Shown: positions 29,476 to 38,517, counted from the first letter of the stretch. The stretch: DNA of 64,000 nucleotides from Thiocystis violacea (GCF_016583575.1 NZ_NRRG01000012.1:1-64000); one strand, 5' to 3'. The notes: a model not told the origin generated them from the sequence alone. A program made the numbers and translations.

Positions 29476-30978
29476 ATGCTATTGCAACCCGTCATTCTTT
29501 CCGGTGGATCCGGCACGCGACTCTGGCCGCTCTCGCGCGAGGCCTATCCCAAGCAATTCCTGCCGCTGACCAGCGAGCATACCATGCTCCAGGAGACGGT
29601 CCGGCGGATCGACGGCCTGAGCGCCGAGCACCCGCGCCTGGCGATCGGCCAGCTCGACCCGCTGGTGGTCTGCAATGACAGCCATCGCTTCCTGGTCGCC
29701 GAGCAGCTGCGGCTTATCGGTCGGCGGCCCGCCCGCATCGTCCTGGAGCCCAAGGGCCGCAACACCGCCCCGGCCCTGACGCTGGCCGCGCTCGCCGCGT
29801 CTGGGCCGGGCGAGGATCCGGTGCTGCTGGTCATGCCGGCGGACCACGTCATCCGCAACGAGCCCGGCTTTCGCGCGGCCGTGGCCGATGCCTACGCGAT
29901 CGCCAGCGAGGGTTCCGTCGTCACCTTCGGGATCGTTCCCGGCAAGCCCGAAACCGGTTATGGCTACATTCGCCAGGGTCAGGCGCTGCGCATGGAGGGC
30001 CTCTCGGGGTCGGCTTACGCGCTGGATGGATTCGTCGAGAAACCCGACGTCGAGACCGCGCGGCGCTATCTGTCGACGGGCGAGTATCTGTGGAATAGCG
30101 GCATCTTCGTGCTCCGGGCCTCGGTGTGGCTGGATCTGCTCGAACGCTTCCGGCCGGATATCGCCCAGGCGGTGGCCAAGGCGTTCGACAGCGCCCAATT
30201 GGACGGCGACTTTCTCCGGCTCGACCCCGATCTGTTCGGCGCCTGCCCCAGCGACTCGATCGACTACGCGGTGATGGAACGGCTCTCGGCGGCGGCTCAA
30301 TCCGGGGACGCGGCCGATTTTCCGCGCGCCGTGGTGGTGCCCCTGGATGTCGGCTGGTCGGACGTTGGCGCCTGGTCGGCCCTCTGGGAGGTGCGCGAGC
30401 AGGACGCGACCGGCAACGTGCTCGATGGCGATGCCTTCGTTCACAATGCCAACGACAATCTGCTGGTGGCCAAGCACCGGATGCTGGCGGTGATCGGCGT
30501 GAACAACCTGATCGTGGTGGAGACGCCGGACGCGGTTCTGGTCACGAGCAAGGAAGCGGCGCAGGACGTCAAGGCGGTCACCCAATTCCTCCAGAGTCAG
30601 CAGCGCGATGAGCACAGGCATCATCAGCGTGTCCACCGGCCCTGGGGTTCCTACGAATCGATCGGGCAGGGCTCGCGCTATCAGGTCAAGCGACTGGTGG
30701 TGAAGCCGGGTGAGTCACTCTCCTTGCAGATGCATCATCATCGCGCGGAACACTGGGTCGTCGTCTCCGGGACCGCGCGGGTGGCCTGCGACGACAAGAC
30801 CTTCCTGCTCACCGAGAATCAATCGACCTATATTCCGGTGGGCGCCACCCATCGGCTGGAGAATCCCGGCAGCATCCCGCTGGAGCTGATCGAGGTTCAA
30901 TCCGGGAGCTATCTCGGAGAGGACGACATCGTGCGCTTCGAGGACCGCTACAATCGCGACCAGAGCCCGTCGGGTTGA
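29476..30978 (+). CDS. manC: Mannose-1-phosphate guanylyltransferase / mannose-6-phosphate isomerase
   Basis: Bifunctional enzyme of 500 aa supplying GDP-mannose for polysaccharides. The N-terminal nucleotidyltransferase starts with LLQPVILSGGSGTRLWPLSR and has VLLVMPADHVIRN and FVEKPDVETARRYL. The C-terminal cupin (about residues 370-485) carries HRPWGSYESIG, SLQMHHHRAEHWVVVSGTA and YIPVGATHRLENPG, including the metal-binding histidines. ATG 29476 gives the usual family N terminus; the frame is open to a TTG at 29440. A terminator follows at 31012. Confidence 0.93.
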   Translation: MLLQPVILSGGSGTRLWPLSREAYPKQFLPLTSEHTMLQETVRRIDGLSAEHPRLAIGQLDPLVVCNDSHRFLVAEQLRLIGRRPARIVLEPKGRNTAPALTLAALAASGPGEDPVLLVMPADHVIRNEPGFRAAVADAYAIASEGSVVTFGIVPGKPETGYGYIRQGQALRMEGLSGSAYALDGFVEKPDVETARRYLSTGEYLWNSGIFVLRASVWLDLLERFRPDIAQAVAKAFDSAQLDGDFLRLDPDLFGACPSDSIDYAVMERLSAAAQSGDAADFPRAVVVPLDVGWSDVGAWSALWEVREQDATGNVLDGDAFVHNANDNLLVAKHRMLAVIGVNNLIVVETPDAVLVTSKEAAQDVKAVTQFLQSQQRDEHRHHQRVHRPWGSYESIGQGSRYQVKRLVVKPGESLSLQMHHHRAEHWVVVSGTARVACDDKTFLLTENQSTYIPVGATHRLENPGSIPLELIEVQSGSYLGEDDIVRFEDRYNRDQSPSG

Positions 30979-31011
30979 GCGGCCTGATGATCTAGCGCCG
31001 CTCGTCGCAAG

Positions 31012-31035
31012 TCCTGTAGACTCACAGGATTTTTT
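31012..31035 (+). terminator. Short rho-independent terminator after manC
   Basis: The stem TCCTGT / ACAGGA (31012-31017 with 31024-31029) has a six-base loop and is followed by TTTTTT at 31030-31035. The stem is short, so efficiency may be modest. It sits 33 bases after the manC stop and just before ychF. Confidence 0.5.
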
Positions 31036-31051
31036 CGAGCGGATTTAAGCC

Positions 31052-32143
31052 ATGGGATTCAAATGCGGCATCGTCGGCCTGCCCAACGTGGGCAAGTCGA
31101 CCCTCTTCAATGCCCTCACTCAGGCCGCCATCGCGGCCGAGAACTACCCCTTCTGCACCATCGACCCGAACGTCGGCGTGGTGCCGCTGCCGGATGCCCG
31201 GCTCGACGTCATCGCCTCCATCACCAAACCGCAGCGGGTGTTGCCCACCTCGATGCAGTTCGTCGACATCGCCGGCCTGGTCGCCGGGGCCTCCAAGGGC
31301 GAGGGTCTCGGCAATAAATTCCTCGCCAATATCCGCGAAACCGATGCGATCGCCCATGTCGTGCGCTGTTTCGTCGACGACGATGTCGTGCATGTCGCCG
31401 GCAAGATCGATCCGCTGGGCGACATCGAGGTCATCAACACGGAACTGGCCCTGGCCGACCTGGACTCGGTCGCCAAGGCCCTGGATCGCGCGCAGCGCGT
31501 GGCCAAGACGGGCGACAAGCAGATCCTCAAACGCAAGGAGCTGCTTGAACAGGCCTATGCGCAACTGGATGCCGGTCGCCCCGTTCGCTCCCTCGGATGG
31601 GACCAGGAGGCGCTGTCGGAGCTGCGCGATCTGTTCCTGCTGACCGCCAAGCCGACCATGTACATCGCCAACGTGGCCGAGGACGGGTTCGTCGACAACC
31701 CGCTGCTCGATCAGGTCGTGGCGCTGGCGGCGGAGGAGGGGGCCGCGGTGGTGCCCGTCTGCGCGGCGATCGAGGCCGAGATCGTCGAACTCGACGAGGA
31801 CGCGCGACAGGAATTTCTCACCGATCTCGGGCTCGACGAGCCGGGCCTGAACCGGGTCGTGCGAGTCGGCTATCGCCTGCTGGGCCTGGAGACCTATTTC
31901 ACGGCCGGACCCAAGGAGGTGCGCGCCTGGACCATCCCCAAGCAGGCCAAGGCCCCCCAGGCGGCGGCTGTGATCCACACCGACTTCGAGCGCGGTTTCA
32001 TCCGCGCCGAGGTCATCGCCTACGAGGATTTCGTCGCCTGCAAGGGCGAGCAGGGCGCCAAGGAGGCCGGCAAGTTGCGCTCGGAGGGCAAGGAATACGT
32101 CGTCAAGGACGGCGACATCATCCATTTCCGCTTCAACGTCTAG
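31052..32143 (+). CDS. ychF: Ribosome-binding ATPase YchF (OLA1 family)
   Basis: Protein of 363 aa, the standard length. The P loop is [14 protein letters not shown], and [20 protein letters not shown] is the switch region. NVAEDG replaces the usual NKXD guanine motif, in line with ATP preference in this family. A coiled coil at about 130-200 and the C-terminal TGS domain ([16 protein letters not shown] onwards) complete it. YchF binds 70S ribosomes and affects translation and oxidative-stress responses. ATG 31052 is the conserved start. Confidence 0.96.
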   Translation: MGFKCGIVGLPNVGKSTLFNALTQAAIAAENYPFCTIDPNVGVVPLPDARLDVIASITKPQRVLPTSMQFVDIAGLVAGASKGEGLGNKFLANIRETDAIAHVVRCFVDDDVVHVAGKIDPLGDIEVINTELALADLDSVAKALDRAQRVAKTGDKQILKRKELLEQAYAQLDAGRPVRSLGWDQEALSELRDLFLLTAKPTMYIANVAEDGFVDNPLLDQVVALAAEEGAAVVPVCAAIEAEIVELDEDARQEFLTDLGLDEPGLNRVVRVGYRLLGLETYFTAGPKEVRAWTIPKQAKAPQAAAVIHTDFERGFIRAEVIAYEDFVACKGEQGAKEAGKLRSEGKEYVVKDGDIIHFRFNV

Positions 32144-32271
32144 CGGCTCGGCGTCAGGACCATCACGGCGCCATGCGGTGGCTCTCCGCTCCTGACCGCT
32201 CACTCCGCGCACGAGGCTGAAGCGTCCCGCTTGACCTGACGACCACTGGATACTTGAAGCTCCGCTCCGGT

Positions 32272-32289
32272 GTCCGCCAATCGGCGGAC
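32272..32289. promoter_or_regulatory. Inverted repeat upstream of the 60-aa gene
   Basis: GTCCGCC-AATC-GGCGGAC is a perfect 7-bp inverted repeat 30 bases before ATG 32319. A TTGACC at 32231-32236 could be a -35 element. The repeat might be an operator for the MerR regulator encoded downstream or an mRNA hairpin; the sequence alone does not decide. Confidence 0.3.
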
Positions 32290-32318
32290 GTCCGACTAAC
32301 CCAACGACGGAGCGACGC

Positions 32319-32501
32319 ATGCCCCAGACAACCCTGACCAAAGACCAATGGATCGCGCTGTTTCAGGCGATCGGACTTGACGCCGAGACGATGTGGCGCT
32401 GGCATCAGTGCTTCGAGGCGCGCCATCCCGACCAGCATCAGTCCTTCCTGGAGTGGCTCGGGATCCCGGCCGAGGAGATCCAGCGGATTCGCGCCGGCTG
32501 A
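32319..32501 (+). CDS. 60-aa stand-alone copy of the MerR C-terminal domain
   Basis: Protein of 60 aa with no DNA-binding part. Residues 6-60 align without gaps over about 55 positions with the C-terminal domain of the MerR regulator encoded 70 bases downstream, roughly half identical: both have TK-x-x-WIA, AxGLD, M-x-RWHQ-x-FE, HQ-x-FL, L-x-I and EEI-x-x-IRA. The start has GGAG 7 bases upstream. It could heterodimerise with the regulator or share its ligand. Such short proteins are usually listed as hypothetical. Confidence 0.75.
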   Translation: MPQTTLTKDQWIALFQAIGLDAETMWRWHQCFEARHPDQHQSFLEWLGIPAEEIQRIRAG

Positions 32502-32570
32502 TCCAGCCTGATCCACCCGGCGGCCGCGCCCTTGCCCGGCCGCCGTTCACGACGACAGCGACCCAAGCCC

Positions 32571-33122
32571 ATGACGGCCACCACCTGGACCATCGGACAG
32601 CTCGCCCGGCGCTTCGCGCTCGCGCGCGGCACGCTCCTTTACTACGACAGCATCGGCCTCCTGATGCCCAGCGGTCGCACCGGCGGCAACTATCGGCTCT
32701 ACGGCGCGGCGGACGTGGAACGGCTGGCGAAGATCCGGCGCTACCGGGCGGCGGGTCTGTCCCTGGAGGCGATCCAGCAGCTCCTGCGCCAGGAAGGGGA
32801 GGGGCCGCGCGGCCTCCTGGAGCAGCGTCTGTCCGCCATCGACCAGGAGATCCAGCAGCTGCGCGAGCAGCAGTCGCTGATCCTGCGGCTGCTCAAGTCG
32901 GACAGCGCCACCTTGGCCAGCCCGATGACCAAGGCGCTGTGGATCGCCATGCTGAACGCCGCCGGCCTGGATGAGGCGGGCATGCGGCGCTGGCACCAAG
33001 CGTTCGAGCGTCACGCACCCGAGGCCCATCAGGCGTTCCTGGTCTCGCTGGATATCGACCCCGAGGAGATCGCCGGGATCCGGGCCTGGTCGAACGCGAC
33101 GGACCAGGTGGATATCGCGTGA
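32571..33122 (+). CDS. MerR-family transcriptional regulator
   Basis: Protein of 183 aa. An N-terminal MerR winged helix (residues 5-75: TIGQLARRFALARGTLLYYD, then GGNYRLYGAADVERL) is followed by a coiled dimerisation helix (about 80-115) and a C-terminal WHQ-x-FE effector-like domain (about 120-178). There are no cysteines in a metal-binding pattern, so a small organic effector is more likely than a metal. ATG 32571 was chosen because the winged helix starts there; the frame extends to 32532. It is probably co-transcribed with the 60-aa gene carrying the same C-terminal domain. Confidence 0.85.
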   Translation: MTATTWTIGQLARRFALARGTLLYYDSIGLLMPSGRTGGNYRLYGAADVERLAKIRRYRAAGLSLEAIQQLLRQEGEGPRGLLEQRLSAIDQEIQQLREQQSLILRLLKSDSATLASPMTKALWIAMLNAAGLDEAGMRRWHQAFERHAPEAHQAFLVSLDIDPEEIAGIRAWSNATDQVDIA

Positions 33123-33148
33123 CGGAAGTCGAGGCACCTTGCATCGAC

Positions 33149-33607
33149 TTAGGACTTGAGTTTAGGCCCCGTATGCTGGGGCTTCAGATAGGAAAGCATG
33201 GCCGTATCCATTTTGGCGATGTGTCCAACAATCCAGCCGCGTGCCAAGTTGAGTACCTCCTGATCCAGACCACCCCGGACCAATTCAGGATCATTCAGCC
33301 CTCCATGAGTGGTCGCGATCTTCTGAAGATGGTCGTTGACCTCTTTCAACCGCTCCAGAATTTCCTGATGGGCCATCTTGTGCGCTAAATATCCGGGATA
33401 ACCGATCGAGACTTGGAGCTTCTCTTCGCGCAGGAAGTGCTCTTCGGTATATTCAAAGAGTTGCCCGAAAAAAAGCGGTAAATGTTTCATCTGATCGGGT
33501 GCGCTCAAGGCCAGTTCGACACAATTAAAGATGGCGAAGAGATACTTATGGTCTTGATCGAGCCGCTCGTCGCCCGTCGTTAATTGTGGTCGCCAGATAA
33601 TCGGCAT
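33149..33607 (-). CDS. Bacteriohaemerythrin
   Basis: Protein of 152 aa with the haemerythrin di-iron four-helix signature: DQDHKYLFAIFN, EEHFLREEKL, HKMAHQEIL and WIVGHIAKMD, which give the His/Glu/Asp ligands. These small cytoplasmic proteins bind oxygen reversibly and are frequent in microaerophilic, chemotactic and phototrophic bacteria. It is convergent with the MerR gene (26 bases between stops). No associated chemoreceptor is adjacent; the nearest one is at 35107. Confidence 0.92.
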   Translation of the reverse strand: MPIIWRPQLTTGDERLDQDHKYLFAIFNCVELALSAPDQMKHLPLFFGQLFEYTEEHFLREEKLQVSIGYPGYLAHKMAHQEILERLKEVNDHLQKIATTHGGLNDPELVRGGLDQEVLNLARGWIVGHIAKMDTAMLSYLKPQHTGPKLKS

Positions 33608-33640
33608 AGTAACTACTCAAGCTGTAAACGGGATTTGAGG

Positions 33641-33838
33641 CGAATGGCGCTAAGATAAGCGCGTAATCTATACAAAACAGATGCTTACATGGCCAGCCCG
33701 AGAGTCCGAAGCGCTACGGAATCCAGCAGAATCCAGGGGATCCTGGCAGGCATTCGCTGATGTTGCGGCAGCCGAAATCCGGGTTGTCACCTAAGTTGCT
33801 GATATTTATAATAGCCTGCTTATCTTAGTGCCATTCGG
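33641..33838. mobile_element. 198-bp element with terminal inverted repeats (MITE-like)
   Basis: The 20-base ends 33641-33660 and 33819-33838 are inverted with one mismatch near the middle (core GAATGGC[G/A]CTAAGATAAG). They enclose 158 bases with no gene, including an AT-rich GATATTTATAATAG stretch. The same end occurs at 127-147, beside a possible transposase start. I see no clear target duplication. The following 270 bases up to the esterase remnant contain nothing I can identify. Confidence 0.6.
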
Positions 33839-34105
33839 GTCTGAGGCGCAACGGAACAGAAAAACCGAGGCCAGGGGCCGACCCCGTGGTTTCCGGCGAT
33901 TCGCGGCCGGTCGTCTCGCCGAGGTATACCCCAGCGAAGCACTCGGCGTAAACGGATTTAGCCCATCGTTATCAAGCGACGCGAAGGCGTGCCGGCACCC
34001 GCCTCCGGCCCGATTCGGCGGCCTCCAGGGGCGCACTCGTGTATACCTTGGCCGCCCTGTGCCATGGGCGATCGGGTGGGGGCCTCGGTCGGACCGCCGG
34101 CTCCT

Positions 34106-34521
34106 TCACCAGGCGCCCTCCCGGTCGAGTCGGTCATCGAGGGCTTCGGCCATGACGCGATAGCCCTCGCGGTTGAAATGGATCGTATCGGACTTGTAGG
34201 CACGCTGGCGTAGCCGATCGGCGATCGGATCCTCGGCCAGCAGAGATCCTAGGTCTCGGCCAGGGCTCGATAGAGGGGCGCCACCTTGGAGAATAGCCGC
34301 TTCTCGGGCACCCCGATCCGCGCCACCGGAATGCCGCGCGCCTGGGCCAGTTCGAGCATGGCGGCCAGGTTGGCGTGCGTGATCGCGGGATCGAGGTGGC
34401 GCAGGATGTCATGGCCCCCTTCGAGCCGAGGCAGGAGATCGGGTGCGGTGTCCTCCAGCCCACGCGGAAGCCGTGCCAGCCCCTCGGCCGTGACCTCGCC
34501 GGAAATCCCGGCATGGATCAC
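34106..34521 (-). pseudogene. Remnant of a TesA-like SGNH esterase/lipase
   Basis: Reading minus, 34521 to 34249 encodes HAGISGEVTAEGLARL and LAAMLELAQARGIPVARIGV, matching the middle of TesA-type arylesterases. A frameshift near 34249 (around ACCTAGG) moves the rest to another frame, which continues LLAEDPIADRLRQRAYKSD and then TIHFNREGYRVMAEAL to TGA at 34108-34106. The second frame holds the catalytic Asp-x-x-His (DTIH). The N-terminal GDS motif that carries the catalytic serine is missing; an in-frame stop precedes codon 34521. The gene is therefore both truncated and frameshifted. Confidence 0.7.
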
Positions 34522-34640
34522 CCGCCGTCAGGCATCGCAAAGGCCTGCGGCGTCCCTTTGGGGTCTGGGATCGGCGGGTTGGGTTGGCCTGACACCAGGA
34601 TGCCGCGCCCGTGCGCGCGACAGGGTCGGGACGACCCGGC

Positions 34641-34667
34641 TTCAGTTCTGGAGCCTGGGGCCGTTAA
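34641..34667 (+). promoter_or_regulatory. Sigma-28 (FliA)-like promoter
   Basis: TTCAGTTC at 34641-34648, an 11-base spacer and GCCGTTAA at 34660-34667. The motility sigma factor consensus is TAAAGTTT, 11 bases, GCCGATAA, so the -10 matches at 7 of 8 positions and the -35 at about 5 of 8. It lies about 55 bases upstream of the YjfB-like motility gene at 34723. Confidence 0.5.
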
Positions 34668-34668
34668 G

Positions 34669-34700
34669 GAGACCAGGCATCAGGCACCGTGCCTGGTCTC
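34669..34700 (+). promoter_or_regulatory. Perfect 11-bp hairpin at the predicted 5' end of the yjfB-like mRNA
   Basis: GAGACCAGGCA (34669-34679) and TGCCTGGTCTC (34690-34700) are exact inverted repeats with a 10-base loop. No U run follows, so it is not a normal terminator. The ribosome binding site AGGAG begins at 34709, just outside the stem. It might stabilise the transcript or be a protein-binding site. Confidence 0.5.
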
Positions 34701-34722
34701 GCGAACCCAGGAGATCCAGACC

Positions 34723-34908
34723 GTGGAAATTCCCACCTCGACGACCGGACTCGCCATGCTCGCCACCTCGCTCGCCCAGGGCAAGGTCGAGAGCGCGGTC
34801 GACGTCGCCGTGCTGAAAAAGTCCATCGAGCTTCAGGAGCAGACAGCGACGCATCTGCTCCAGAGCCTGCCCGATGGCGTCGGCACCCAGATCAACACTA
34901 CCGCCTGA
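34723..34908 (+). CDS. YjfB-family putative motility protein
   Basis: Protein of 61 aa. The N-terminal TSTTGLAMLATSLAQGKV, the central VAVLKKSIELQEQTATHLLQ and the C-terminal polar tail fit the YjfB family, which is listed as motility-associated though its role is not established. GTG at 34723 has AGGAG at 34709-34713 with good spacing, and the frame before it is non-coding in character. A FliA-like promoter and a 5' hairpin lie directly upstream. A weak hairpin (ATGGCG / CGCCAT, 34973-34988) follows downstream. Confidence 0.78.
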   Translation: MEIPTSTTGLAMLATSLAQGKVESAVDVAVLKKSIELQEQTATHLLQSLPDGVGTQINTTA

Positions 34909-35106
34909 CTAGCCATCAAGGATGATATCCATACAGGCCCTTTCGGTTACACCCGGAAATCAAGGGGGCCGCATGGCGTGAACGCCATGTTAATTCCGGA
35001 CCTGGCGTTGATTGACCGCGAACCGGAGGCGCCTCCGTCAAATCGCTCAGGATGAGAACCAAAGCCCACGGGCTCGGTCTCCCGTTAACGGTCAGCCGGA
35101 GGCGAC

Positions 35107-37104
35107 TCACACCCCTGGCCCGTTTTGGACACCATGAAACCGGGAGACCAAGCCGCGCAGTGTCTTCGCCAGGACCGCCAGCCCCTGAACGTGCTCCCGC
35201 GCCAAGAGAATGCTCTGGTCGTTATCCCTGGCTAAATGTCCCACGCTGTCGACGTTGTTGGACAGTGCCTGACTGGTGCTCGACTGCTGGTTGGCTTGTC
35301 GGCTGACATCGGAGACTCGGGTGAGAATATCGTCGGCGTGCCGGCGAATGGTTTCGATGGACTGGGAGGCTTCCCGTGACAGAGCCACGCCTCGATTGAC
35401 CTGTTCCGAGGTCAGGCCGACCGTTTTGACGGCCTGGGCGCTTTCCTGTTGGATCGTATTGATGGTCTGGGCGACTTCACTGGTCGCCTGAGCGGTCCGA
35501 TTGGCCAGCTTACGCACCTCGTCGGCGACCACGGCAAAGCCGCGCCCCTGCTCCCCGGCGCGCGCGGCTTCAATGGCGGCATTCAAGGCCAGCAGATTTG
35601 TCTGATCGGCGATCTCGCGAATGACATTGATGATGGTGCTGATCTCGCGGGAGCGTTCGTCGAGTCGTCGCACCCCCTCCGCCACCGCTTGCATGGTCTG
35701 GTCGATCTGGCCGATGTCCTCGGCGGTGTGATTCACCGTCTCGGAGGCGCTGGCCGTTAAATGACCGGTCTTGCGCGCCAGGGCCTGCAACTGGTCCGAC
35801 TGTTGGGCCACCTCGGCGATGGAACGGGCGATCTGGTCCATCTCATCCTGCATGGAACCCGCCGCCTCAAGCTGTTGATGCGAGTGCTGGACGACCGCCT
35901 CGGTCGCGGCGATGAGCTCCTGTGTCGTCCTGTCCAGATGACGGCTTTCCTGCGCGATCGCCATCACCAGTTCGCGCAGGCGGGTCATGAAGGTATTGAA
36001 GGCGGAACCGATGACGCCGATTTCGTCCTGGCGTTCGACTGTCACCTGCTGGGCGATATCCCCATCCCAATCGGACAGGGTTTGTGCCAGTGTTTTCAAG
36101 GGGCGGATCAGGCGGGTCAGGAGCGGCCAAATCAAGGCCGCCAGAATCAGCAGACCGACGACGCCAATCACGGCTGTCAGCCAAGTTATCTGGCGGGCTT
36201 CGGACAGGGCCGCCGTTAAGGGGAAGGTGAGCAGTAACGCCCAGGTATTCTGCGCCTTGCCCGGTTTGATCGGCCGCACGAGCGACATCAAGCCAGCCTC
36301 ATCGACAAATTCATAGGGTTGTCCCTGCTGGATCGCCGTGAGGGCCGCGGCGGGCAGGTCTTTCGCTGGTTTTCCCAGGCGGGCGTTGTCGGGATGGCTG
36401 GCATACAAGCCCGCGTTGGAGAGCAAACTGGCCTGGCCAGAACCAAAGGGGCGCACCTCGGATAGAATCTCCTGAAGCCCTCGAAGGGGATAATCCGCGC
36501 CCACCGATCCCTGGAAACGCCCCTCGCTCAGGATCGGCACCATGAGCGAAACCATCATGACCGGGCGTCCACCGATGGGAAAGGCATAGGGTTCGCTGGC
36601 CCAGGGTCGACCGGTTTTCTTCGGGACGTTGTACCAATCCGACGTTTCGTAATCCGTCACCGGTTCCACGACGACCTTCCCACTGGCCCGGTTCCAGTAA
36701 GGCAGGTAGCGTCCGGTCTGATCGTTTTCCGGCGCGACGCTGACGAAGTCGGCGTCGCGCCCATCAAAGGCGTTAGGCTCCCAGTAGGAGCCCAGGCCGA
36801 TGAGTTGCGGATTGGCTTCGAGGATGGCGGCATTGATCGCCGAGGCGACGGCCCGCTCGGGTTGCCGCTGGTGAATGGCCGACACCGCCAGGGCCAGCGA
36901 TTCGGCCACGGCATAGGAATGCGCGAACTCGGCTTCGATCCGATTGGCGTAGGTGTCCCCCATGTCGCGGACCATCGCCAAAGCCTGATCGCGGGCTTGG
37001 TTCTGAGTGAATGTGGCCATCGCCCCGAACGCCAGCAGAAACATCAGTCCGCTGCCACCCAGCATCCAGAGAAACAGCCGAGCACGTAAAGTTTTGATGA
37101 ACAT
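35107..37104 (-). CDS. Methyl-accepting chemotaxis protein with dCache sensor
   Basis: Chemoreceptor of 665 aa. The first membrane segment is at about 8-30 ([20 protein letters not shown]). A double-Cache periplasmic domain (about 35-300) contains [18 protein letters not shown] and [12 protein letters not shown]. The second membrane segment is at about 312-332, followed by HAMP (about 333-385). The signalling domain has the conserved hairpin tip [20 protein letters not shown] followed by [15 protein letters not shown]. dCache receptors bind small ligands directly. There is no C-terminal pentapeptide for CheR tethering. Its ribosome binding site is AGGGAA. No che genes are in the window. Confidence 0.92.
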   Translation of the reverse strand: MFIKTLRARLFLWMLGGSGLMFLLAFGAMATFTQNQARDQALAMVRDMGDTYANRIEAEFAHSYAVAESLALAVSAIHQRQPERAVASAINAAILEANPQLIGLGSYWEPNAFDGRDADFVSVAPENDQTGRYLPYWNRASGKVVVEPVTDYETSDWYNVPKKTGRPWASEPYAFPIGGRPVMMVSLMVPILSEGRFQGSVGADYPLRGLQEILSEVRPFGSGQASLLSNAGLYASHPDNARLGKPAKDLPAAALTAIQQGQPYEFVDEAGLMSLVRPIKPGKAQNTWALLLTFPLTAALSEARQITWLTAVIGVVGLLILAALIWPLLTRLIRPLKTLAQTLSDWDGDIAQQVTVERQDEIGVIGSAFNTFMTRLRELVMAIAQESRHLDRTTQELIAATEAVVQHSHQQLEAAGSMQDEMDQIARSIAEVAQQSDQLQALARKTGHLTASASETVNHTAEDIGQIDQTMQAVAEGVRRLDERSREISTIINVIREIADQTNLLALNAAIEAARAGEQGRGFAVVADEVRKLANRTAQATSEVAQTINTIQQESAQAVKTVGLTSEQVNRGVALSREASQSIETIRRHADDILTRVSDVSRQANQQSSTSQALSNNVDSVGHLARDNDQSILLAREHVQGLAVLAKTLRGLVSRFHGVQNGPGV

Positions 37105-37630
37105 CTTATTCCCTATTTGATAAAGGGTTTTCTTCCCTTGGCATAGGCCGCGAAACGGTCGTTGACAGGCGCCGCCTCCCGAAGGCGTGTTCTGCGTTGG
37201 AATGGGTGCCAGACAGGAGCGAAGCTGTCACAGCCCGCTATATTGTTGATCGCTGATCTGGTAGCGCCCCAGTCGATAGAATTTCGTGGGAGCGGCTTTT
37301 AGCCGCGATGAGCGCCAACGCGAGGTTTTTCGCGGCGGCAAGCCGCTCCACGGGTGTGCTCGTTTGTCGTCATCCTACGAATCAAGGCACTACCGGAAGT
37401 TGTACCCCTCTGTTTCCTAAGAAACCCCTTACGGGCGGCCTCCCAGCGGCGAATGCCGGTGATCGGCAAACCATTGTTACCGATGGCTCACGTAATCTGG
37501 GTGCTTGAGCGACGAGGCGTATCCCGGCCTCATGGTATCCGCAACCCGCTGTTTCAGAACGACCCTGGTCATCTCATTGGACTGGAGCACGACCGGTCGT
37601 GCCTGCGCGATGGCTTTCTGGCGGTTGGTA
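37105..37630. other. Gene-free region between the chemoreceptor and yebG
   Basis: About 525 bases. It contains the REP-like palindromic unit at 37286-37352. Short frames here have no family resemblance. Bases 37590-37607 contain an inverted GAGCACGACCGGTCGTGC that could be part of an operator or remnant. I cannot identify a gene. Confidence 0.4.
37286..37352. repeat. REP-like palindromic element
   Basis: GTGGGAGCGGCTTTTAGCC at the left and GGCAAGCCGCTCCACGG at the right form a long imperfect hairpin with internal GCGGC arms. Sequences of the GTGGGAGCGGC type are common intergenic repeats in gammaproteobacteria. Confidence 0.7.
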
Positions 37631-37948
37631 TCAGTTTCGCTCCTGTTGGGCCTTCCTGATCGGTGTCACCCGCTCCGCCGACTCAACCGCCGCCACGTCC
37701 GAGTCGCGTTCCACGGGCTTGCCCTTGAGGATCTGCTCGATCTCACGGGCGTTGCGGGCCAGATAGATGGTCAGTTCCTCCAACTCCGACTCGGGCAGGT
37801 TGGGCAACACCTGATCGGCACGCAACCACTGCGCCAGACGCTCGGCATTCTCCAGAATCCGGTCATAGGCATCGGCGGCCTTCTTGTCGGCCGTGCGCAA
37901 ACGCTCGACTCCACGGCTGTCTTTCACGATATATTCAATCTCGATCAT
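37631..37948 (-). CDS. yebG: YebG-family protein
   Basis: Protein of 105 aa. The N-terminal IEIEYIVKDSRGVERLRTAD, KKAADAYDRILENAERLAQWL and LTIYLARNAREIEQILKGK align with E. coli YebG, a small SOS-induced protein of unknown activity. The C-terminal tail is polar and variable, as in other members. I do not see a convincing LexA box upstream by eye. The ATG at 37948 matches the family start. Confidence 0.8.
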   Translation of the reverse strand: MIEIEYIVKDSRGVERLRTADKKAADAYDRILENAERLAQWLRADQVLPNLPESELEELTIYLARNAREIEQILKGKPVERDSDVAAVESAERVTPIRKAQQERN

Positions 37949-38064
37949 TTGGTTGCTGGGCTCCGGCGCCCCATTGTCATGGTCTTGAGCGGGGAGTATA
38001 GCCCGGCCTCCCGGCCATCACCGTTCCCGGCACGTTACGCGACAGCCGGGGTTCCTCGCCGCCA

Positions 38065-38346
38065 TTGAGCCCGGCGCCCGAGGAGGAGGCTCCGGTGCGC
38101 GCCCGTCACCGCTACCTCGCCAACCACCGTGCCCGCCTGGACGATGCCAGTGCGATTGCCGCGGGCCTGCCGATCGGCTCGGGCGAGATCGAAAGCGCCC
38201 ACCGCTACGTCGTCCAGCCGCGGCTCAAACGGCCGGGGGCCTGGTGGACTCCAGACAACGCCGAAGCGATGCTCGCACGGCTTCTCGTGCGGGCGAACGG
38301 CCAATGGTCGCGGTACTGGAGCGGTGATCTCAAGCAAGCCGCATGA
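38065..38346 (+). pseudogene. C-terminal remnant of a transposase (ISKra4-like)
   Basis: About 90 residues including AAGLPIGSGEIESAHRYVVQ and LKRPGAWWTPDNAEAMLARL. The IGSG-x-x-E motif and W-x-x-x-x-A-E-A-M-L region are typical of the C-terminal part of ISKra4-type transposases. The N-terminal catalytic part is absent and no terminal repeats are obvious. The frame opens with TTG and has no ribosome binding site. It lies next to tRNA-Met. Confidence 0.6.
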
Positions 38347-38440
38347 CAGCTTCCGCCACCACATCAGTTCTGATCACACCCAGCGGCTCAGCGGCATTTG
38401 ACGAAATTGGTGTCGGGCGATACCATTCCGCTTCTTTCCT

Positions 38441-38517
38441 GGCTACGTAGCTCAGTTGGTTAGAGCATCGCACTCATAATGCGAGGGTCCCCTGTTCGAG
38501 TCAGGGCGTAGCCACCA
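38441..38517 (+). tRNA. tRNA-Met, elongator (anticodon CAT)
   Basis: A 77-base tRNA with encoded CCA. The acceptor GGCTACG pairs perfectly with CGTAGCC, the D arm is AGCTCAGTTGGTTAGAGC and the anticodon loop is CTCATAA. The acceptor stem is that of elongator tRNA-Met rather than initiator or the lysidine-modified tRNA-Ile. Confidence 0.95.

Noticed and set aside
33119-33388. Plus-strand frame opposite bacteriohaemerythrin
   Set aside because: The minus strand carries the full set of haemerythrin ligands.
38441-38517. tRNA as an integration site for a genomic island
   Set aside because: No duplicated tRNA 3' end or integrase gene was found in the downstream sequence; only the IS3 copy follows.
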